Shown here piece after piece: positions 57,541 to 64,000 of a DNA stretch of 64,000 nucleotides (the first letter of the stretch is position 1; each line of letters starts with the position of its first letter). The stretch is from Gonocerus acuteangulatus (taxonomy: Eukaryota > Arthropoda > Insecta > Hemiptera > Coreidae). Both the position numbers and the translations under genes were made by a program. Location of the stretch: contig OX328123.1 of the NCBI GenBank assembly GCA_946811695.1, positions 16,633,713-16,697,712 on the forward strand. The letters are read 5' to 3'. A model generated the notes under the pieces. It worked only from the letters and a program-made list of their open reading frames with translations. It had not been told where the DNA came from and did not search any database.

Positions 57541-57868
57541 TCAAGAGTGCCACTTACATAGTTCTGAAGAAGTTAATAAACGCAGTTGACACTTTAACCT
57601 TCCAGAAAATAAAACGAGAAGTGTCATATTTATTTATTAAGTGGGCATGATATTATATTGCCCAAAGAGTCCTAACCACACGGCGAAACTGAACTGATAC
57701 TGGAAGTGGAGTTTCCTAATACCCAGTGGCGGCTAAAGGGGGGGGGGAGGGATTTGGGGGGGCTTACCCCTCCATAATGAAAATTCGCAATATTTTTCGA
57801 TTAAGTTAGAAAAATAAATTGCTTAGGCGAATTAATAGTAATAAGTTCTAACTAATGTATGTTCTTAC

Positions 57869-59693
57869 TAATACACAGAGACTCAAATAACCCCATAATT
57901 AAAAAAATTGAGGAATCCTCTCTCCACATCCAAGATAAAACTATTGCTCTAATCTGGGTCCCTTCTCACCGTAATATTGGTTTGAACCAGAAAGCATACG
58001 AGGAGGCGAATTCAGCAAGAGAACAGGTTGAAGGGGTTACAATCATCGAGGAAGCCACAGCTCCGGACTTGAAACATTTTGTCAAGAAGACAATACTTCA
58101 CTTTTGGACTGAGGATTGGCTAAAACTCAATAATCATATCAGGAAGATAAAAGAGGATGTGAAACCGTGGACTACGTCAGAGTGGCAGAATAGAAAAAAA
58201 TGAAGTTATACTCAGCAGACTACGCATTGGCCACACGAAATTGACACATACATACTTGCTACGAGGCTTACACCCACCAACATGCGATGCCTGCCATGTA
58301 ATACTGACTGGAACACATTCTACTCTACTGTCCTAAATTTAAAAAGTCCGTCACGCAGGAACTGCATAACTAAGCACTTTCCTCAGAATTTGGGTAGTGT
58401 AGACTGGCTTCCAGAACAATTTTCTTAAAATATCCTACATAAATATAATAAAAACATGAATAGTTCTCTTTTAATTTTGTAATGAGTAACTGTTCAATTA
58501 TTAATTTTGTAATTAATTTGCTTCCAGAGTTATGTTTACACGTGGTACCTACTACACTACTTAAAAAATACAAAAAACTTCATATTTTCGTCTTTTGATC
58601 TGACGCAGGAACAGGATACAGTCCCTCTAGTGGTAGAGAGCGCTCCTTGCGGCGGCTTTGTGAACCTACGTCTGGCGGGCTTTTCTATTGAAATATATTA
58701 CAAAGGAAACCCCCCTTTCCGATTGACCGATTTAGCTCATTTTTACAACACTTCCTTCTCATGAGTTATTCACGACGTAATTTGGGTACGGAGTAAACCC
58801 CCCCCCCCCCTCCTAATGAACCGATTTAGTTTATTTTTACAACACATATTTACCTGTAGATAACCACTAGGAATACCGAGTTTCGTCGAAATATACCAAA
58901 AATCACGGCTGGTAGTGGCGAATTGTTACTGTGGGTCCGGAGTAAACCCCCCCCCTCCTAATGAACCGATTTAGTTTATTTTTACAACATATTTTTACCT
59001 GTAGATAACCACTCGGAATACCGAGTTTCGTCGAAATATACCAAAAATCACGGCTGGTAGTGGCGAATTGTTACTGTGGGTCCAATGTAAACCCCCCTTC
59101 TAATGAACCGATTTAGTTTATTTTTACAACACTCTTTTCTGTCTAGATTACCACTACGACTACCAAGTTTTGTTGGAATATAACAAATATTACGGCTGGC
59201 ATGGTCAAATTAATGTTTTTGATTCGGGATAAACCCCCCCTTCCGGTGGACCGATTTTGGTGGTTAACGAACTCGTTCAATCGTTTGCTAATTGAATGCT
59301 AAATACCAAGTTTTGTGATGAAAAAACAAAAACTCTGGCCGCTATCGTGTTAACAGACATATATATATATATATATAGATATAAATTTTAACGGGGGTCA
59401 TTTTCGATTTCTACTAGGTAGGATCGATAAAGCTTTGAAGACATTTTTCAAAAATTCCGTCATGAGTGCAAGCTCAATAGCTCCTTTCCTTCGGAGGAAA
59501 GTGCTAAAAGGAAAGAGAAGCCCACGGATTCCCGAATAGCCTTAAAGAAGCTCTGAAGGATAATTATCAAGACACACAAAATGTAATCGACTTCATGATA
59601 GACATAGAATTAGAAGTTTAAATAACACTCATTCACCTGCCAATGACTCTTAATGAGTAGAGGCAGACAATTAAAATAAAATAAAATAAAAAA
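57869..59693 (+). mobile_element. 5'-truncated LINE fragment (RNase H and C-terminus), split by a Helentron-like element
   Basis: A 15-bp duplication TAATGTATGTTCTTA (57854-57868 and 59694-59708) marks the insertion. It encodes an RNase H end (LIWVPSHRNIGLNQKAYEEA) and, in a shifted frame, the C-terminal zinc motif SRLRIGHTKLTHTYLLRG...CDACH. After the inserted element it resumes with KEALKDNYQDTQNVIDF and ends in AAAATA repeats. Dead by stops and a shift. Confidence 0.8.
58342..59507 (+). mobile_element. Helentron-like element, family A, copy 5
   Basis: The complete 5' (AGTCCGTCACGCAGGAACTG) and 3' (hairpin plus GTGCTAA) ends sit in the LINE between TAAATTTAA and AAGGAAAGAG. The LINE frame resumes directly, so this is a second clean filled site. 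The internal modules are the same as in copy 1. Confidence 0.78.
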
Positions 59694-59809
59694 ATAATGT
59701 ATGTTCTTAGTTTATCAAATATTTCCTCAATGTTTTCCAGCTCCATGGTTATAAAAATTTAATTCCAGACCCCCAGGCACGGCGGTAAGCCCCCCCCAGA
59801 AATGTTTGT

Positions 59810-60575
59810 GTAAAGCTGCCTATGCTCATACAAACTGGCTCAATGAACATTATCAAGGATTATGGATCAGGAGATTTGCTCCTGTGCATTGGCCGGCCGA
59901 AAACCCTGATCTCACGTCGTTTTATTTTTAGGTGTGCTATTGGCTTAAGTCGCAAGTGTGTTCTGAATTGAGGTTACTTGTTAGAACCTTTTGATATTCA
60001 ATGTATTTTTTTTATTAAACTTTTATGTAAGCTTTACTATAATCATTAAATATCAATTTGATCAAGATTAATTTTCATTTATTTTTTATCACGAAAATAA
60101 ACATAATATTACTTTTATATATTTGATGTTTTTTTCACTCTAGAATTCCACTTACATTACACAATTGACAAATAATCTCAGTTCTGAGTATACCGTTGGA
60201 ATGTTGAATAAATTTGACATCGTTTGTATGGTTTGGCAGCCTGCAGGATATTTTTTAGAGCAGTAGTGATTTTCGAAATGTTGTCGCTATCCAGAAGCTT
60301 GTATTAATTTATATTATTTGAATTAATATTGCTGTTTGGATGACCTACCTGTGAGCATTGGATGTACAATAGCCTTAAAGCAAATTTGCAACATAAGCAG
60401 AACAAATTGGAGTTGTACTACCAAAAACACATTTTTGAAACTTTTAAACGGTATTTGTCTAGAAAGGAGTGAGATAGAAATTTGTGGTTGGTGATGTCGA
60501 ACAAAATTTTTTTGTCTTATTTCACCACCTGCAGTATTATCACTAAATTGTGATAAACCCTGTAAAAAATGACAG
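59810..60575 (+). mobile_element. Mariner-like DNA transposon relic (right member of an inverted pair)
   Basis: The plus strand encodes AHTNWLNEHYQGLWIRRFAP then VHWPAENPDLTSFYF, matching the W..WP..SPDL block of Tc1/mariner transposases, and ends in stops. From about 60000 to 60575 it is an inverted match of the left member. Confidence 0.65.
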
Positions 60576-61667
60576 ATCAAAATGCAGATCTTGCTACCAC
60601 TAAGCTATCTACTATATACTAGTAGATTCGTAGTAAAATGAATTTAATGATATCGAAGGAGATAAATACATAAAAAATAAATGCATGAGAATGCATTACT
60701 TATCTAAAAAAAAAAAATCTCAGAGGCTTGCATAAAAACGGAGGTAAGAGAAGTTTGGTTCGGGGCAAGAGAAACCAATCCAAAGACTACAACACCATTT
60801 TTCGAAGAATGCGAAATAGAATTCGAACATTTGCCCATAATGTCTGAGGCCATTATTTTAGACTCACTAGAAATAACCACTTATCCAAGTGACACCTAGA
60901 TTTATGAGATTGGTCATAAGAGAAAGATTATCTCATATTTACGAATCTTTCTTATTCCAGAGTATTGTAGGAACACATTTCAAATGGACAACATAAAAAT
61001 AATGTATTGTTTTCTCTCCTCTTTTTAGTACATTTTATTAAGAGATAATAGATTATGTGCAAAGAGTTAAAGATAAATAAGAGTTATGGATTTAGGACTA
61101 ATTTTGCGTTGAATATGGACAGGAGTCTGTCAGACCCGATTCCAGGACTGGCGTTGAATGAACAGAAAACCGAAATTCAAATATTTCTTTATATTATGTT
61201 AATTCACCGAGTATAGTATTGTGAGAAATATTTAGAATTTAACTAGCTCTTTATTGGTTAGCTAGCTAAATTAGTTCACAAGCTAGAAAGACCATGTGCC
61301 ACCAGTAGCGTTAGTTACGAGTGCGCCCTCACTGGAAAGTCTTGTTAATGAGTTCTCTACCTTTTGAAAGTATCTGATAAACGCTTAAAGGCATGTGGCA
61401 AAATTTACATGTTTATCTGTTTTTTTAGATCAAGTATGGTTTGTTCAATTACAGACACATATTAATTTCTTTGCTGTGAACAAATTGCAGCGTAAAATAC
61501 TTATTAATACGTGAATCACTCTCTAGCGTAAAACATAAATAAATAATGTAAAATAATAATGTAATAATATAAATACATACACAATAAATATAGACATAAT
61601 GCCATGTAATAATACTTAACACTCCGTGCCAAGGGTCGTGGGATCGATACCCAATATATATATATAA
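60576..61667. other. Unassigned AT-rich stretch
   Basis: No gene, RNA or bounded repeat recognised. Confidence 0.5.
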
Positions 61668-62011
61668 AAAAAATCAGTCCACGAGTAACAGGCCACGAGG
61701 GCCCTGAGGGGCAGATACTATAGAGGTATCTGATTCATGACCATACGGCACACTAGGGAGATAGTGTGGTCAGTACTATGCTCCGGCCGCCTGACTTTCC
61801 CCTTGGCTGCTTCGACTGCTAGAGTCATTAGCACCAAGGTACCCATTATTAAATTAATTAAAGGTTGGGTTGGCCTAGGGACGGCCAGGGAGGCCGAATT
61901 CAACTCATGAACGAAGACACTAGAAGAAAAAATCTTTAGTGCTTGCTCGGGATTTGAACTTAGGCCTCCAGCTTATTAGTCCAGTGCTCTACCACTGAGC
62001 TAACCTCGCCC

Positions 62012-62013
<2 letters not shown>
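61668..62013 (-). mobile_element. tRNA-derived SINE, family 2, copy 3
   Basis: The minus-strand head GGGGGCGAGGTTAGCTCAGT-GGTAGAGCACTGGACTAATA is the best preserved. It ends GGACTGATTTTTTTTA. It is flanked on both sides by CAATATATATATATA. The tRNA-like AGTTCAAATCCC B box is intact. Confidence 0.85.
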
Positions 62014-62049
<36 letters not shown>

Positions 62050-62076
62050 TCATTACATTATTGTGTGTGTATTTAC

Positions 62077-62133
<57 letters not shown>

Positions 62134-62223
62134 TTACACACAATAATGTAATGATATTCCTACATAACGTACTTAATAAAAACGAAATGAAAGCTGTACA
62201 TCGCCATGATGCTAAACAACAAA

Positions 62224-63377
62224 AGTCCGACTCGCAGGAACTGCATCATCTTAGCGCGGTTCCGTTCTTATCTCTAGACTCATTTAAAATGATTAAAATA
62301 GAAGCTGTTATTATTTTGGGTCCACATTTCTAGAAAGCATGAAGATTAGATAGTTAGCCGTCGAGGTGATAAGTAAAGATGGAATGGTTGGGATTCGGCT
62401 AAAGAAACCTCAATACGATTTTTGTTAAAAAACCTATATTTAGGACGTTTCAGCTACTCATTGGTAGCCTTCGACAGGATTGAAAGTGCCGGGAGGCAGA
62501 GGAGGACCAAAGTTGACAGTTCCATCTTTACTTTCAAGAAAGGTCTTATTTACGATCTTACCTGGATAGGCCAACCCGCGCTAGGAAGGACCCCGCTAGG
62601 CAGTTGAAAAGCTATATCTTGGAAATCCATATCGCTAAGATTAAATTGTTTTTCTTATTTTTCTTAACCTGATTTATTATCAAATACATTATCCAACTAC
62701 AGGCAGTTAAAAAATAACAAGGAATAAAAACAGACAAAAAGAACAGTTCGAATAAGCGAAATCAATTACTTTAAAGATTTAAGCACTTATTTCTCCGATT
62801 GACATCGTCTAATCAAAACATTCATCAGAACCATTTTTGTAGAGCATTTAGTAAGCTTTCTAATGGTATTCTTCCGTTTACCAAGATTCTCAACATTTTT
62901 CGAGATATTAAGGAAAGTATACAAAGTTACCAAAACTTTTTATGTCTGTTAATAAAATATTTTATTCTAACCCTTCCTTAACTCCAAACGTAACACAAAT
63001 TTTAACATATTAGTTTTAATGAAAGTAGAACATTCAGAAAATGTTTCAACTGAATCCCATGATTCCAAGTACCCAAACCAAAAACGGTATTCAAAAACTA
63101 TTTTTCCAATTTTCTCGAAAACGGTTAAAGCTATCGCCTTGAAAATGGTTTCATTCGTTTTCCTAGCCCAAGAAGCCTATAAAACGAGTGCTTACAAGCT
63201 TATGAACTCAAAAACGTAAGCGTTATGATTTTTTTTGCGCGAATTTCGCCCCAAACGCCATCTTCCAGTGGACGGATTTTGCTGGCTAACGAACTTGACC
63301 TTTCAAATTGACGACGGATTTTTGTACCAAATTTCATCAAAATCGGACCTTTCGTCTTCTACCTAGAGAGCGCACAG

Positions 63378-63446
<69 letters not shown>

Positions 63447-63671
63447 AAGTTCCTTCACTCTAGGACTATATCATGAAGGCATGTGATCATGCAGGCAGTG
63501 GGTCTATTTAGATAGACAGTGTATATCTGTGTGTTGGAACATGTGTTCAGAACAGTACAAGCGTTTGATTGTTATATGCTAAGTTATGAGTTATGGACTT
63601 TGTAATTTAATTATTCTTTACAGGTATTTATTTTGGTTAACGCTAATGATTGTTATTATTGTCGTTTGTTT

Positions 63672-63722
<51 letters not shown>

Positions 63723-63927
63723 TACAGAATAATAAAATCTAGTTACTGAGTGATTTGAAAAGAACTTGTTATCTATTGTTACATATATATACAAATTTGA
63801 ACCACCATCATTTTCGGTCTCTACGTTCTGAAACGCAAAATTTTCTAGTCGGCACTTCTGCATTGCGTCATGAGATCAACCTTATAAGCGGGGTTCCTCC
63901 CTATGGGGGAGGGAGGAACCGCGCTAA
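62224..63927 (+). mobile_element. Helentron-like element, family B, copy 5
   Basis: The 5' AGTCCGACTCGCAGGAACTG plus TTAGCGCGGTTCC, and the 3' hairpin GGTTCCTCCCT-ATGGGGG-AGGGAGGAACC plus GCGCTAA, are complete. (TA)n runs lie at 63380-63443 and 63677-63719. An unfamiliar insert of about 230 bp lies between them (GTAAAGTTCCTTCACTC...). Confidence 0.78.
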
Positions 63928-64000
63928 CAAATAATAATAAAAAAGAATTTTAATGTACCTGAATAACGATCAAAATCACGTTGCAAAATTTACATGGTGA

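Noticed and set aside
57723..59800. TIR element starting CAGTGGCGGCTAAAGGG
   Set aside because: G-rich and C-rich ends near 57740 and 59790 partly mirror each other, but no consistent inverted terminus or target duplication was found.

Overview
The window is nuclear DNA from an arthropod, probably an insect or crustacean with a large, repeat-rich genome. Three lines of evidence support this. There are three neuroparsin-type hormone genes (a family known from insects and crustaceans). There is an arthropod-like 5S rRNA sequence. The transposon mix (Jockey-type LINE, Gypsy-type LTR element with an env gene, Helentron-like elements, Tigger/pogo, hAT, piggyBac-like and mariner-like elements) is typical of arthropods. 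I cannot name the species.

The host genes are three two-exon paralogues: NP-A (minus, 13603 down to 9300), NP-B (minus, 45848 down to 43608) and NP-C (plus, 54988 to 55699). In each, exon 1 encodes a signal peptide and the first two cysteines of the mature peptide. A phase-2 intron follows, and exon 2 encodes the remaining twelve cysteines. The intron is about 4.0 kb, 1.9 kb and 0.4 kb respectively. Each gene has a TATA box ending exactly 33 nt before the ATG and a shared 18-bp element 21 to 27 nt further upstream. They form one tandemly derived cluster blown apart by transposons and satellites.

Region by region: 1-735 is an 80-bp tandem array; 0.78-2.1 kb is a LINE relic split by a 5S-rRNA-headed SINE; 2.6-7.6 kb holds Helentron-like elements and a piggyBac-like MITE; 7.7-9.0 kb a Tigger relic and a foldback element. 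NP-A occupies 9.3-13.6 kb, with a 105-bp satellite in its intron. A pogo-like transposon lies at 14.2-16.0 kb, a nearly intact Jockey-type LINE at 16.6-21.4 kb, and a young complete Gypsy/errantivirus-like element at 21.7-30.2 kb. A nest of Helentron-like elements with a 5S rRNA copy fills 30.2-32.3 kb, and a palindrome-rich TIR element 33.0-34.0 kb. More Helentron-like elements lead into a 124-bp satellite (40.3-43.4 kb). NP-B follows, then nested Helentron-like, hAT, piggyBac-like and foldback elements (46-53 kb), NP-C with a hAT foldback element just downstream, an inverted pair of mariner-like relics enclosing a LINE (56.9-60.6 kb), and SINEs plus another Helentron-like element to the end.

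Many insertions could be dated relative to each other because target-site duplications or empty paralogous sites are visible. The most notable points are the neuroparsin cluster with its fixed promoter layout, the 5S-rRNA SINE sharing its 3' tail with a tRNA SINE, the co-varying ends of two Helentron-like families, and higher-order repeat structure in two satellites.
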